This document shows positions 56,101-64,000 of a stretch of 64,000 nt of DNA, in pieces. A model generated the notes under the pieces. It was not told where the DNA came from. It did not search any database and saw nothing but the letters and a program-made list of their open reading frames with translations. The stretch is from Thalassotalea sp. G2M2-11 (GTDB lineage: Bacteria; Pseudomonadota; Gammaproteobacteria; Enterobacterales; Alteromonadaceae). The stretch spans positions 310,001-374,000 of the forward strand of contig NZ_JADNYL010000003.1 in assembly GCF_017168195.1 (NCBI RefSeq), given 5' to 3'. Positions within the stretch are counted from its first letter, which is position 1. Each line of letters starts with the position of its first letter. The translations under genes were made by a program, and so were the position numbers.

Positions 56101-57074
56101 TAGCGATTAAAGATGGGAATCGTGATGATTCTCATATTATTGAATGGCATCTGCCACAGTTTTTATCGGCTGAGATCAGTGCTAATCAATCTCATGTTTA
56201 TTTTCAACCGAGTGAAATATCACTACCTGAAGAAAACCATGGTTTGTTTCAAGTGTCGGTAACAGTCACTGATAGTGGCGAAGGGGAGCTGACGCATACA
56301 GAAGTTTTAAATATTGCGTTATTTGAGCAACACGGTCGTTTAGATGCATCTGATAGTGATGGAGATGGGATCACTGATGAGCAAGAAGGGTTCGTTGATG
56401 AAGATTTTGACGGAATACCCGCTTATTTAGATAATTCGTTAATTGCGCATATACAACAATTACACGTGAATGCGGCACAGAATAAGTTTATTGAAACGGA
56501 GCCAGGGTTAAAATTAATTTTAGGAAAATATGCTAAGCAACAGTTTTCAGATGGTATCGCACTTTCAGCAACTGAAATTGCTAGTACGCAGTTAGTTTCA
56601 GAAGATTCTTATCAGCATTTGAGCGATTACTTTGATTTTGAAATCAATCATATCGTGCCATTTGGTCGCTCGATCAATGTAGTAATTCCACTCAATGATC
56701 CTATTCCAGCATTTGCCGTTTATCGTAAATATGACTCAACAGGGCAGTGGCTTACTTTTATCGAAGATGCAAATAACACCATTTCATCAGCAATGTCTGT
56801 TGATGGCGTTTGCCCGAGGTTTAGCAGTGATAGTTATCAACTCGGGTTAAATGAGCAAGATGATTGTATCAAGTTAATGATTGAAGATGGTGGACCAAAT
56901 GATGCCGACGGTAAGGTTAATGGCACTGTCGATGATCCGGGAGTCATTGGTGTATTACCCACTGAAGAAGTGGCTAAACAGTTAGATCCTGAGAAGTCGA
57001 GCAGTGGTGGTAGCTTCTATTTTCTGCTTTTATTGCTCTTATTAGTGCCAATAGCAGGTTACCGCAGACATTAA
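53148..57074 (+). CDS. Giant thrombospondin type 3 repeat protein with GlyGly-CTERM
   Basis: A 1308-residue acidic surface protein. After a signal peptide (about 1-26), residues about 37-735 hold roughly 19 units of about 33 residues. Each has the form DAFPLDPxE, DTDxDGIGNNAD, DDDxDG: calcium-binding TSP3 repeats. Then come an HYR/Ig-like part (about 765-855), a Calx-beta-like domain (about 855-955), a further beta domain and a C-terminal region resembling the choice-of-anchor U domain (YRKY...CP...IEDGGPNDADG). The end is GlyGly-CTERM: SGGSFYF, a Leu helix, then GYRRH. It should be processed by rhombosortase and exposed or secreted by type II secretion. Confidence 0.88.
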   Translation: MSLKSKFAYLSVCLMLVLPSTQALSASCPLPTPTGVDSDGDGVDDGIDKFPSDPSEWHDTDLDGIGNNADTDDDNDGIPDVSDNNNDGDPVIDIYDPFPYDPELYLDTDGDCIDDTQDSDDDNDGYLDVADAFPLNPLEWADNDSDTIGNNADSDDDNDGVIDLYDAFDTDPLEQLDTDNDGIGNNADNDDDGDGVDDGLDAFPLDPLESNDLDGDGLGDNADSDNDGDGITDDLDIFPDDSSEWYDTDSDGIGNNTDTDDDNDTFPDSEDAFPLDPNEHLDTDGDGIGNVGDSDDDGDGIVDSSDAFPLDNNEFVDTDGDGLGNVADTDDDGDGVGDGIDAFPLDPLEQLDTDGDGIGNNADADDDGDGILDSNDPEPLNMLATTDTDNDGIANITDTDDDNDGVLDTEDAFPLLNSESRDTDGDGLGNNTDSDDDNDGFIDAVDPFPLDVTEWFDTDNDGIGNNTDTDDDGDGVIDSQDAFPIDITESLDTDGDLIGNNADADDDGDNIIDAHDAFPLDANEWLDTDNDGIGNNADDDDDNDGVVDSDDLFPLDRKEYDDADLDGVGNNADSDDDNDGVLDNNDDFPLLASEWLDTDKDGIGNNLDTDDDNDGVLDHQDLFPLDVNESRDDDLDGIGNNADADDDNDGVIDTEDAFPLDPVESVDTDGDGIGNVYDTDDDGDGILDYLDVLPLDPNESFDFDLDGIGDNADPDDDNDGMSDSFELTYDFNPFDASDATLDTDNDGVNNVTEERNQTNPLVDDYAPVINTPNALYFDATHILTPLTLEQLIADAQVSADDGRDGNNCCEVLPVGFESGMKSLPSGKQEITWQAEDEAGNIGTVKQTINIQPLVSFAKEQVVGEGTRVSVEVVLSGESPIYPLELPFTLSGSADSLDYTLSDHKVVIEQGVRGIVEIDIKQDLQAEPEENLILTFKDSVNLGDFSSHTITISEANITPKAELILQQQGQRVSSIAADKGEVSIDLAIKDGNRDDSHIIEWHLPQFLSAEISANQSHVYFQPSEISLPEENHGLFQVSVTVTDSGEGELTHTEVLNIALFEQHGRLDASDSDGDGITDEQEGFVDEDFDGIPAYLDNSLIAHIQQLHVNAAQNKFIETEPGLKLILGKYAKQQFSDGIALSATEIASTQLVSEDSYQHLSDYFDFEINHIVPFGRSINVVIPLNDPIPAFAVYRKYDSTGQWLTFIEDANNTISSAMSVDGVCPRFSSDSYQLGLNEQDDCIKLMIEDGGPNDADGKVNGTVDDPGVIGVLPTEEVAKQLDPEKSSSGGSFYFLLLLLLLVPIAGYRRH
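53270..55400 (+). repeat. Tandem coding repeat of about 99 bp (TSP3 units)
   Basis: The DNA of the TSP3 region repeats with a period near 99-102 bp at the level of GATGATGATAACGATGGT-type blocks. Units are diverged in sequence and in frame. Confidence 0.8.
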
Positions 57075-57095
57075 TCGCAACATTTGAAATGATAT

Positions 57096-57128
57096 CGCCT
57101 GATAAATGTTAATTTGTCAGGCGTTTTT
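57096..57128 (+). terminator. Intrinsic terminator after TSP3 gene
   Basis: CGCCTGATAAAT (57096-57107) pairs with ATTTGTCAGGCG (57112-57123) with one wobble, followed by TTTTT. Confidence 0.88.
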
Positions 57129-57225
57129 ATTTGTCAAAAATAATCGGGGAATATGTTTAACGTAGTGGCAAAGCCCGTTAAAATAGCGCCAAATTATTCC
57201 CGTTATTGTTAGGATTTCAGCTGTA

Positions 57226-57798
57226 ATGTTTGAATTAAAGTATAAAACCCCTGTTAAGTGGACAGAAGCTGTATTGGCTGATTTTGACGCGTTTTTATGT
57301 GATCACGCGGCAGCAGAGAAAAAAGCTTCAGGCATGGCCGTATCGATGTTGTCACACTATCCAGATCGAAAAAACTTAGTACGTGCTATGACAGATCTGG
57401 CGATTGAAGAATTGATCCATTTTAAGCAAGTTCTTAAATTGATGCAGGCGAAAGATATACAATTGGCAAATGATGAAAAAGATATGTATATCAAAAAGAT
57501 CAGGGCAGTATTTCGTAATGGCAAAGAAGTATTCTTTTTAGATCGTTTATTGGTAGCGGCAGTGATAGAAGCGCGTGGTCATGAACGATTCGCACTGGTT
57601 GGAGATGCTTTACCTGAAGGCAAGGAGAAAGATTTCTATGTTTCCATCGCTAAATCTGAAGAAAAACATAAAAACTTGTTTGTTGAATTAGCTTATGAAT
57701 ATTTTGACAAGGCTGAAGTTGACCAACGTTTAGAGGAAATACTAACTGAAGAAGCTGCTATCTGTGAAAGTTTACCATTTCGTGCCGCGTTGCATTAA
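57226..57798 (+). CDS. miaE: tRNA-(ms2io6A) hydroxylase
   Basis: A 190-residue diiron monooxygenase that hydroxylates the isopentenyl group of ms2i6A37 in tRNA. The four-helix bundle carries metal ligands in DLAIEELIHFKQV, VIEARGHERF and SEEKHKNLF. Length matches the MiaE family of Pseudomonas and marine gammaproteobacteria. AGGATT precedes the ATG. The next gene starts 28 bp after its stop. Confidence 0.95.
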   Translation: MFELKYKTPVKWTEAVLADFDAFLCDHAAAEKKASGMAVSMLSHYPDRKNLVRAMTDLAIEELIHFKQVLKLMQAKDIQLANDEKDMYIKKIRAVFRNGKEVFFLDRLLVAAVIEARGHERFALVGDALPEGKEKDFYVSIAKSEEKHKNLFVELAYEYFDKAEVDQRLEEILTEEAAICESLPFRAALH

Positions 57799-57826
57799 AT
57801 GACAAAACCATGCTGAGATATTTAGC

Positions 57827-59050
57827 TTGAGTGCCTTTAATAAATACCTGCATCAATATGCCGAGTATGAAGTGGGTTTATTAACGCATTTTCCCGATGA
57901 GTTGAGTTATCAGCATGTTGTTGTGATCCCAGCATATAAAGAAAAGTGTCAGTTTATCAGTAATTTTTTGCAGTCTGAATTAGCCAGGCAAAATGTCTTG
58001 ATGATCCTAGTGGTTAATCAACCTGATACCGATCAAGATAGGGTACCTCAAGCTGAATTAGTTGAGCAAGTTCTAGCGTTAGGTCAAGTTAATTGGCAAT
58101 GTGAAAACTTAACCTTATTGGCATTTGCGCATAGTAATTCGGCTTGTTTGATTGTTGATCGTTTTACCCAAGGGGTTGAGGTAAAACAAGGGGTTGGTTT
58201 AGCGAGAAAAGTCGGTATGGATATCGCGTGCCAGTTAATCCAATCAGCACATATCAACAGTCAATGGTTACATTCAACCGATGCAGATGCTTTATTGCCA
58301 AATGATTATTTTACAGCATTAGCCGAAAAGCTATCTTGCCAATTAGGCACTGCTGATGAAGTTGTTGCTGCTTGTTACCCTTTTTCTCATTACAGTAATG
58401 ATCGAGTATTGCATCAAGCCAACTTGCGCTATGAACAAGCTTTGCGTTATTACGTTGCCGGCTTAAGTTATGCACAATCCCCGTATGCGTTTTTTACGAT
58501 TGGTAGTATCTTAGCGTTTAAAGCGAGTGCTTATACCAGCGTGCGAGGATTTCCCAAAAAAAGTGCAGGTGAAGACTTTTATTTACTAAATAAATTAGCC
58601 AAAGTTGGTCAAGTTGTCTCGTTAGCAGGCAGCCCAATCATTTTAACGGCTAGAACGTCTGATCGTGTACCTTTTGGCACTGGGCCAGCAGTTGAAAAAA
58701 TTATTGCCCTTGAGCAAGCGCAGCAAACGTATTGCTATTATCATCCTAAAGTCTTTGATTTATTAAAAGAGTTACTTGAACAATTTCGCTGTGTTTTTGA
58801 GCACAGAGCACAACTAGCGCACTGGTACCCATCTCTCAATAATGAAATAGTTTGTGCATTGCAGTCATTACACTTTGAGCAATTTATTGCAAAACAAAGC
58901 AACAGTAAGCGTCAGCAATTTGAACGTCAGCTGACAGTCTGGTTTGATGCCTTTAGAACATTAAAGTTTATTCATTTCTTACGTGATAACTTTTATCCTG
59001 ACATCCCTTTAAAAAAAGCGATTGAGCAGGCAAGTTTCGATATTGCCTAG
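57827..59050 (+). CDS. Glycosyltransferase family 2-like protein
   Basis: A 407-residue soluble protein with a GT-A-type beginning (YQHVVVIPAYKE), a DxD-like motif in STDADALLPNDYF, and a later GEDFYLLNKL that fits the acid-base region of GT2 enzymes. There is no membrane segment. The C-terminal 100 residues are helical and of unknown role. The start is a TTG with a weak ribosome site; no upstream ATG is available. Sugar donor and acceptor cannot be inferred. Confidence 0.75.
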   Translation: MSAFNKYLHQYAEYEVGLLTHFPDELSYQHVVVIPAYKEKCQFISNFLQSELARQNVLMILVVNQPDTDQDRVPQAELVEQVLALGQVNWQCENLTLLAFAHSNSACLIVDRFTQGVEVKQGVGLARKVGMDIACQLIQSAHINSQWLHSTDADALLPNDYFTALAEKLSCQLGTADEVVAACYPFSHYSNDRVLHQANLRYEQALRYYVAGLSYAQSPYAFFTIGSILAFKASAYTSVRGFPKKSAGEDFYLLNKLAKVGQVVSLAGSPIILTARTSDRVPFGTGPAVEKIIALEQAQQTYCYYHPKVFDLLKELLEQFRCVFEHRAQLAHWYPSLNNEIVCALQSLHFEQFIAKQSNSKRQQFERQLTVWFDAFRTLKFIHFLRDNFYPDIPLKKAIEQASFDIA

Positions 59051-59263
59051 TAAAACATCTATTAATTTGATCATTGGTTTTACTCCTCTCATTACGATTT
59101 ATTGTTGGGGTAAATGTGCTGGTAATAACCAAGTTATGAGTGAATAAATTTGTCTTTGCTGAAACAAATTACTGACATAGAACAGTAAGTGTTAGCGCTG
59201 AAGGTTGCCAGTAATATGCAAAGTTTATGTTGTCAGTAGTGTGCTAGGTTCGAAGTAAGACTA

Positions 59264-59294
59264 ATAAAAAACGGCTACTTAATAGTAGCCGTTT
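59264..59294 (-). terminator. Terminator of rne (minus strand)
   Basis: AAACGGCTACT (59269-59279) pairs perfectly with AGTAGCCGTTT (59284-59294) over loop TAAT, with TTTTTATTAG following on the minus strand. Confidence 0.9.
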
Positions 59295-59320
59295 GCTTTA
59301 GTTATCTAAAATGAGCTGGA

Positions 59321-62300
59321 CTATGGTTTAGTTGGCTCTGATTGGCTTCTGTTGGCTGCGTGACTGATCATTGCCATTTTGCCTGAAATATTGACCTCAT
59401 TACGTTCTTCGTTGGTTAAGAAATCGCGAGGTATTTCATTTACAGTATTGATGGTTTCAGGTTTAGCCATCGCCGATGATGCTTTAAAGCGTACTCTAAC
59501 ATTTGCCGGTTTTGTAGAGGCTGTCTGCTTAGAAGCGATATCAATAGTTTCATCACTTTCAGCATTATCACTCTTTTGTGATAATTCAACTGCTGGTTGT
59601 TCAGAAACTGCTGGAGCTGTGTTTACTTCTGCAGGCTCAGCAGGGGCGTCATCACTTGCTTTGCTATCATCTGATGTTACCGCTTTTGCCTCTGTATCCG
59701 TTGATGTCTTTGGCTCGGTTTGCTCAGTGCTTACTTCGTCAGATACTTTTGCATCTTTTACGGCTACTTCACTAGCGTCATCGTTTGATTGCTCTGTGAC
59801 AGGCTCAGAAATTGATTCTTGCTCATCAGACTCAGCACTATTGTTGACCATCGGTGCTTCATTTTCAGTAGAAGCTGTGTCGTCAAATGGTAAGTCTTGC
59901 TGGACTTCCTGACGAACCGCAGTTTCGGGCGTTTCTTGAGCTACAGCTTGTGCTTCAGAAACTTGCTGAGTATCTGTCTGAGGGCTATTTTGCTGTTCAG
60001 TATTATTATCAACATGTTCTGATTGTTGCTTTTCTGATGCAGATACTTGGGTCTCAACAGTCTCAGTTTCTGGGTAGCGCGCTTCTACAGGATCAGCTTG
60101 CTCAGCAGCTGTAATTGGTGCTTTGTTTTCCTGTTGTTCACCTTTTGCACGTCGTCTTTGCCCATGAGAACGTAAATGTCTTGGTGAGCGACGATTTCTT
60201 GGACGATCTTCTGAGCTTTTCTTTGCTGTTGCAGACGATTCAGTTTGACCCACTTCTGTTGTGTCTTTTGCAGTATCTGCAACTTTTGCATTAGTTTTAT
60301 CTATATCAACCTGAGTTGATTTTAACTCATCAGCTTTGATATTTTCCGCATTATCATCCGACATTCTTACTTTTTTACGGCTATTACGGCGTTGACGTTT
60401 CTCAGCTACCTTTTCTTCTTTAGGTTTCTGCGTACGTTTTTGCTGTGGTTTGCGGTTAGGTTTTGCTGATTTTTGCTCAGTGACTTCTTGCTTGTCATTA
60501 ACCGTTGTTTTCTTGTCATGACGTTTGTTTTGGTAATTATCACCTTTAGCATTTCTACGCTGGTTTTTTCTGTTACGTTGCGGGCGTTGCTCTTGGTTGC
60601 GATTGCCTTGCTGTTGTGACTTTTTAGGTTGTTGTTCAGTGTCAGAGAAAAGTCCCTTCAACCATTTTGCAATACCAGCAAATAAGCCAGATGATTCACT
60701 AGGCTTGTTCGTTGTTGGTTGTGCTACTTTAGCAGGTTTAGCTGCTTTTGTAGGAGAGGCCATCCCTTGTAATAACGGTTCATCTTTTTTGCTTACCGTC
60801 TGATCAAACTTAGGCATCACCGCTTCTTCAGTGACCGCTTGAGTGACAGGCACTTGATAACTAGCTTCGGCAACAGATTCATCCTGACGTACACGGATAA
60901 CTTCGTATTGCGGAGTATCCATATTAGGGTTAGGAATGATCAACACTTTAACGTTGTGGTGTTTTTCAACATGAAATACTGAGCGACGTTTTTCATTCAA
61001 TAGATAGGTAGCAACAGGTACAGGTACTTGTGCATGCACTTGCTGGGTATTGTCTTTTATCGCTTCTTCTTCCATCAAACGTAATACGGACAAGGCAAGG
61101 GATTCAACACCTCTGACATGACCGGTACCGTTACAGCGCGGGCATACGCCTTGACTAGTCTCTCCGATAGATGGACGCAAACGCTGACGAGACATTTCTA
61201 ATAAGCCAAAGCGAGAAATGCGGCTTAATTGAATGCGAGCACGATCAGGTTTTACTGCTTCGCGCATACGGTTTTCAACTTCTCGTTGGTGACGTACAGG
61301 AGTCATATCAATAAAGTCGATAACCACTAAACCACCTAAATCACGTAAGCGTAATTGACGGGCGATTTCATCGGCTGCTTCTAAGTTGGTATTAAAAGCG
61401 GTTTCTTCGATATCTCCACCTTTAGTAGCACGAGCAGAGTTGATATCTATTGAGGTCATTGCTTCGGTTGGATCGATGACGATTGAACCACCAGATGGTA
61501 AGCGTACTTCGCGCTGAAATGCCGACTCTATTTGAGTCTCAATTTGATAATGGGTAAATAATGGGACATCGTTAGTATATAATTTTACTTTACTGGCAAA
61601 ATCAGGGCGAACCACTTCAATGTGTTGTTTAACGCTCTCATAAATTTTCGGGCGGTCAATCAGTACTTCACCGATATCGCGGCGTAAGTAGTCACGAATG
61701 GCTCGTAAAATTACATTAGATTCTTGATGAATCAAAAACGGGGCAGGTTGGCTTGCTGCAGCTTCTTCAATGGCTTTCCAGTGATGTAATAGAACATTTA
61801 AGTCCCATTCTAATTCATCATAATCTTTACCTACGCCTGCAGTTCGAACAATTAACCCCATACCTTTTGGCAGGTTTAATTTATTCAGTGACGCTTTTAA
61901 TTCAGTACGCTCGTCACCTTCGATACGGCGTGAAATACCGCCAGCTCTTGGGTTATTTGGCATTAACACTAAATAGCTGCCAGCAAGACTAATAAAGGTT
62001 GTTAAAGCTGCACCTTTTTGGCCTCGCTCTTCTTTATCAATCTGTACAATGACTTCTTGGCCTTCGGTTAACACGTCTTTGATGTTAGGGCGGCCTTGGA
62101 AGGTATAACCTTTCGGGAAGTATTCGCGGGCGATTTCCTTCATCGGTAGGAAACCATGACGCTCAGCGCCATAATCAACAAAGGCTGCTTCTAAAGAAGG
62201 TTCAATTCGAGTGATTTTTGCTTTATAAATATTGGATTTTTTCTGTTCGTGACCTGGGCTTTCAATATCCAGATCATACAGTTGTTGGCCATCAACAAGT

Positions 62301-62350
62301 GCTACACGCAATTCTTCTGATTGTGTAGCGTTAATTAACATACGTTTCAT
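59321..62350 (-). CDS. rne: Ribonuclease E
   Basis: A 1009-residue endoribonuclease, the core of the RNA degradosome. The N-terminal catalytic half (about 1-530) has the S1 domain ([24 protein letters not shown]). The catalytic aspartates lie in [24 protein letters not shown] and LVVIDFIDM. The zinc-link is [12 protein letters not shown] (CPxC). The C-terminal half is disordered: Arg/Lys-rich RNA-binding blocks (about 570-760), then acidic Glu/Ser/Thr-rich sequence. An amphipathic membrane-targeting helix is likely in [16 protein letters not shown]. Length and layout match gammaproteobacterial RNase E. It is divergent from rluC, as in E. coli. Confidence 0.97.
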   Translation of the reverse strand: MKRMLINATQSEELRVALVDGQQLYDLDIESPGHEQKKSNIYKAKITRIEPSLEAAFVDYGAERHGFLPMKEIAREYFPKGYTFQGRPNIKDVLTEGQEVIVQIDKEERGQKGAALTTFISLAGSYLVLMPNNPRAGGISRRIEGDERTELKASLNKLNLPKGMGLIVRTAGVGKDYDELEWDLNVLLHHWKAIEEAAASQPAPFLIHQESNVILRAIRDYLRRDIGEVLIDRPKIYESVKQHIEVVRPDFASKVKLYTNDVPLFTHYQIETQIESAFQREVRLPSGGSIVIDPTEAMTSIDINSARATKGGDIEETAFNTNLEAADEIARQLRLRDLGGLVVIDFIDMTPVRHQREVENRMREAVKPDRARIQLSRISRFGLLEMSRQRLRPSIGETSQGVCPRCNGTGHVRGVESLALSVLRLMEEEAIKDNTQQVHAQVPVPVATYLLNEKRRSVFHVEKHHNVKVLIIPNPNMDTPQYEVIRVRQDESVAEASYQVPVTQAVTEEAVMPKFDQTVSKKDEPLLQGMASPTKAAKPAKVAQPTTNKPSESSGLFAGIAKWLKGLFSDTEQQPKKSQQQGNRNQEQRPQRNRKNQRRNAKGDNYQNKRHDKKTTVNDKQEVTEQKSAKPNRKPQQKRTQKPKEEKVAEKRQRRNSRKKVRMSDDNAENIKADELKSTQVDIDKTNAKVADTAKDTTEVGQTESSATAKKSSEDRPRNRRSPRHLRSHGQRRRAKGEQQENKAPITAAEQADPVEARYPETETVETQVSASEKQQSEHVDNNTEQQNSPQTDTQQVSEAQAVAQETPETAVRQEVQQDLPFDDTASTENEAPMVNNSAESDEQESISEPVTEQSNDDASEVAVKDAKVSDEVSTEQTEPKTSTDTEAKAVTSDDSKASDDAPAEPAEVNTAPAVSEQPAVELSQKSDNAESDETIDIASKQTASTKPANVRVRFKASSAMAKPETINTVNEIPRDFLTNEERNEVNISGKMAMISHAANRSQSEPTKP

Positions 62351-62951
62351 AGTTAGCTTGACTCAATAATAGTCACAGCACACTACTTGCTTAGAACACA
62401 AAGCAATCTGTCGCTTGGTAACAGCGATTTGTCAGCCTCACGGATGTCAATCTTAATGCGCCATATTACGCAAAAAGCTGTTAAAATTTTCTGATTGTCA
62501 ATTCAATAAACAGGCACTTTACCTGTTTAGTTTATGTTTCTTTATGTGCTCAGCAATGGTGCTGTGCTTGTTTAATAGTCTTTTCTCGTGATAAATGCGT
62601 TAAAATTTTTTGTTAACGTATATTTATATCAAATGAAAATAAATAAAGACTATTAAATCTAATTTACCTAGTGCTTTTTTCTCGCTGGATAGAATGTTGA
62701 TGCGTCTACTATGACAAGATACTCACGTCAATTTCGCAATAGGCTTTTCAGTTACTAAGTCATTTTTGTCGTAATGCTCAATAATGTAGCCGCATTCTAC
62801 CTCTTACAATTCGCAAAAAGCTTCCAATTTGGTGTTGCCAGTTCAATTATAGTGCAACATTGCTATTATCCCACTTTTTTTATGAAAAAGGCAATTAAAT
62901 CGTTAGCTTATTTAGCGTAATTTTCTAAAAAAGTATGGTAAACTTGCATTT
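62351..62951. other. Divergent rne-rluC control region
   Basis: The 601-bp AT-rich gap should hold the rne leader and both promoters. In E. coli the long rne leader mediates autoregulation by RNase E. No ORF is supported here, and I did not identify specific leader hairpins. Confidence 0.5.
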
Positions 62952-63911
62952 ATGACAGAAAGTACAAAACCTCAAGTCAGATTTATCACTATCGATAGTG
63001 AAGATGCTGGCCAACGAATTGATAATTTCCTCGTTAAAACGCTTAAAGGTGTGCCCAAAAGTATGCTTTATCGCTTATTACGTAAAGGGGAAATACGTGT
63101 AAACAAAAAACGCACTAAACCAGAGTATAAACTTTGTGAAGAAGATATTCTGCGAATAGCGCCGATCCGTGTGTCAGAAAAATCTGCCAATGTGTCTACG
63201 CAACTGAATGTGGTTGCCAATCTTGAAAAACAAATTTTGTTTGAAGATGAACGCTTGTTGGTGATTAATAAACCTTCAGGGATGGCTGTGCATGGTGGTA
63301 GTGGCGTTAACTTTGGTGTGATTGAAGCCCTTAGAGCGCTTAGACCTGATGCCCGAATGTTAGAGTTAGTGCATCGACTCGACCGAGATACCTCAGGTTG
63401 TTTAGTGGTCGCTAAAAAGCGTTCGGCGTTACGCAACTTACATGAACAGCTACGCAACAAAAAAGTGCAAAAGTTTTATCATGCGCTGGTTAAAGGGCGT
63501 TGGTCACCTAAATTAACCCGTGTGACTGAAGGGCTAAAAAAGAATGATTTAAAATCAGGTGAGCGCGTTGTTGTTGTTGATAATATCAACGGTAAAGAAT
63601 CTGAGACCCGTTATAAAGTGTTACAACATTTTAAAGGGGCGACACTGGTTCGAGCGTTTCCTGTTACTGGGCGTACTCATCAAATACGTGTTCATTGTCA
63701 GTGTAAAGGCCATCCAATTGCCGGAGATAATAAATATGGCCATCCGGAATTTGATGGTGAGATGAAGTCCTTAGGGCTTAAGCGGTTGTTCTTGCATGCA
63801 GCTAGCATTGAATTTATCCATCCATTGACTGAAAAGCGCATTAAGGTTGAAGCGCCACTGGAAGCGTCTTTAGATAAATTATTAACACGCCTGACCAAAG
63901 AGAATAAGTAA
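62952..63911 (+). CDS. rluC: 23S rRNA pseudouridine synthase C
   Basis: A 319-residue RluA-family enzyme that makes pseudouridines at positions 955, 2504 and 2580 in E. coli 23S rRNA. It has an N-terminal S4 domain (about 18-85: RIDNFLVKTLKGVPKSMLYRLL) and a catalytic HRLDRDTSG motif with Asp144. GRTHQIRVH follows near the C-terminus. Divergent orientation from rne is the standard gammaproteobacterial arrangement. A long perfect palindrome terminates the transcript. Confidence 0.96.
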   Translation: MTESTKPQVRFITIDSEDAGQRIDNFLVKTLKGVPKSMLYRLLRKGEIRVNKKRTKPEYKLCEEDILRIAPIRVSEKSANVSTQLNVVANLEKQILFEDERLLVINKPSGMAVHGGSGVNFGVIEALRALRPDARMLELVHRLDRDTSGCLVVAKKRSALRNLHEQLRNKKVQKFYHALVKGRWSPKLTRVTEGLKKNDLKSGERVVVVDNINGKESETRYKVLQHFKGATLVRAFPVTGRTHQIRVHCQCKGHPIAGDNKYGHPEFDGEMKSLGLKRLFLHAASIEFIHPLTEKRIKVEAPLEASLDKLLTRLTKENK

Positions 63912-63940
63912 TACTAAGATAAAGAGCTCACGGTCACTCA

Positions 63941-63974
63941 ATGAAAAAGGCATTCAATTGAATGCCTTTTTCAT
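63941..63974 (+). terminator. Intrinsic terminator after rluC
   Basis: ATGAAAAAGGCATTCAA (63941-63957) and TTGAATGCCTTTTTCAT (63958-63974) form a perfect palindrome with a T-run in its 3' arm; likely works in both directions. Confidence 0.88.
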
Positions 63975-64000
63975 GTTTGATGATACGGTTCAGTCATTAA

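Noticed and set aside
1-64000. tRNA or rRNA genes and known riboswitches
   Set aside because: I saw no cloverleaf-like segments, rRNA stretches or recognisable riboswitch motifs; a covariance search would settle it.

Overview
The window looks like the chromosome of a marine gammaproteobacterium of the Alteromonadales, most likely Colwelliaceae (Colwellia/Thalassotalea-like). This rests on the low-GC coding style, the msrC-proQ-prc order, the AcnD/PrpF form of the methylcitrate cycle, a 1613-residue NAD-glutamate dehydrogenase and two GlyGly-CTERM surface proteins. Species assignment would need a database search.

Layout. 1-0.26 kb: 3' end of a TatD-family (YcfH-like) gene. 0.9-7.7 kb: methylcitrate (propionate) operon, GntR regulator-prpB-prpC-acnD-prpF, with three copies of a TTGTC(G/T)ACAA palindrome upstream. 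7.9-12.6 kb: a SIMPL-domain periplasmic protein, then msrC, a small acidic protein, proQ and prc. 12.8-17.2 kb: nhaC, pepN and a DUF2835 protein. 17.5-24.4 kb: DUF1302-DUF1329-YCF48-like-RND permease, probably one envelope export unit. 24.6-34.3 kb: NAD-Gdh, pyrD and a tricorn-like S41 protease.

34.7-47.4 kb is accessory DNA. It begins with a secreted LRR metalloprotease and continues as an array of short, co-oriented, mostly orphan genes separated by attC-type sites of about 100 bp. No integron integrase lies in the window, so it is best read as an integron cassette array or CALIN (cluster of attC sites lacking integrase). Cargo: an Imm8-like immunity protein, several small membrane proteins, a 3-kb LRR/PQQ-repeat lipoprotein and an SPFH-tail-like coiled-coil membrane protein. 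Two IS110/IS1111-type elements sit inside attC sites. The first (38597-39951) splits an attC exactly at the ...GGGC|GTTATG... boundary and carries the subterminal inverted repeats and long 3' non-coding segment expected of an RNA-guided IS1111-attC element. The second (about 43907-45491) has a decayed transposase.

47.4-64 kb returns to core genome: a small secreted protein, a coiled-coil membrane protein and asnB on the minus strand; then a secreted C15-like protein whose catalytic Cys position is Ser, a small beta-barrel-like protein, a 1308-residue thrombospondin-type-3 GlyGly-CTERM protein, miaE and a glycosyltransferase-like gene on the plus strand; finally rne (minus) divergent from rluC (plus).
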